A DNA stretch of 64,000 nt from Mesorhizobium loti (GTDB lineage: Bacteria > Pseudomonadota > Alphaproteobacteria > Rhizobiales > Rhizobiaceae): NCBI RefSeq assembly GCF_001510895.1, contig NZ_LPWA01000102.1, positions 1-64,000 of the forward strand. The letters run 5' to 3'. Positions within the stretch are counted from its first letter, which is position 1, and every line of letters starts with the position of its first letter. Below the pieces are notes generated by a model. The model was not told the origin of the DNA. It saw nothing but the letters and a program-made list of their open reading frames with translations, and searched no databases. Shown here in pieces: positions 63,822 through 64,000 of this stretch. Made by a program: the position numbers and the translations under genes.

Positions 63822-63969
63822 GCGGGAACCTTGCCAGACAGAAATTATGGAAGACTGCGGCGGATCGTTCGAATTTTAGTCTTCCACGCCGATTTCCGGC
63901 GGTTTTGGCTCGGTTTAGTGCAATTCCGGACGGAAAGTCGCCGGCCACTTTTCCTGGAACTGCTTCAGG

Positions 63970-64000
63970 TTACATATCGACGACCACGCGGCCCCTGATC
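63970..64000 (-). CDS. possible 3' end of a gene continuing beyond the window
   Basis: The minus strand reads IRGRVVVDM followed by TAA at 63972-63970. This looks like the last residues of an NAD(P)-binding dehydrogenase or similar protein, but nine residues are too few to assign it. Bases 63822-63969 contain no other coding sequence. Confidence 0.3.
   Translation of the reverse strand, partial: IRGRVVVDM

Noticed and set aside
61407..63998. Plus-strand open frame of 863 codons opposite the histidine kinase
   Set aside because: Antisense shadow of a GC-rich gene; it has no domain, is rich in Arg/Gly/Asp, and the minus strand encodes a complete hybrid kinase.

Overview
The window looks like chromosomal DNA of a Rhizobiales alphaproteobacterium, most likely Mesorhizobium or a close relative. 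The basis is recognition of gene families, not a database search: an RdfS/TraF/relaxase cluster like that of mesorhizobial integrative conjugative elements (ICEs), an OlsB-type acyltransferase, a cysG-DUF2849-cysI-cysH-DUF934 sulfur operon, and rhizobial palindromic repeats.

Layout. Bases 1 to about 44.6 kb are accessory DNA. (a) 0.2-13.2 kb: IS66, IS110 and ISKra4-type pieces around a decayed conjugation module (ArdC-like protein, DUF2958, ParB-like protein, DUF736, RdfS-like excisionase, TraF-like S26 peptidase, lytic transglycosylase, internally deleted relaxase) and a broken RelA/SpoT gene. (b) 13.2-26.9 kb: a catabolic block with a putrescine-type ABC importer whose two permeases are fused, an M24 hydrolase, a D-amino-acid dehydrogenase, a beta-lactamase-fold hydrolase, a DapA-family enzyme (HypD-like), an aldehyde dehydrogenase (HypH-like) and a MocR regulator. 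(c) 27-34.2 kb: an EamA exporter, IS and recombinase debris, and a minus-strand trio: asparagine synthetase, ornithine-cyclodeaminase-family protein and a glutamyl-tRNA-reductase-like protein. (d) 34.9-40 kb: a second, diverged copy of the hydroxyproline-type operon (epimerase, ABC permease, ABC ATPase, HypD, 3' stub of HypH, MocR). (e) 40-44.6 kb: recombinase remnant, truncated Lrp copy, small regulators and a tyrosine integrase at the island edge.

From 44.7 kb to the end the genes are core-like: penicillin-binding protein 1A, SDR, quinone oxidoreductase with divergent AraC regulator, KefB/YbaL antiporter, host-attachment protein, sulfur assimilation operon, DJ-1/PfpI protein, GrpE, TRIC-type channel, OlsB and a hybrid histidine kinase.

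How the genes work together. Blocks (b) and (d) together encode every step of trans-4-hydroxyproline breakdown: 2-epimerase, D-hydroxyproline dehydrogenase, deaminase and alpha-ketoglutarate semialdehyde dehydrogenase. The two copies of the pathway have decayed in opposite ways: copy A lost its ABC transporter, copy B lost its aldehyde dehydrogenase. Paired direct repeats with 21-bp spacing lie upstream of both parts of block (b) and are candidate MocR operators. Many genes, including conserved core genes, carry one- or two-base length changes in short homopolymers. That pattern points to sequencing error at least as much as to real decay, so the frameshifted calls should be read with that in mind.
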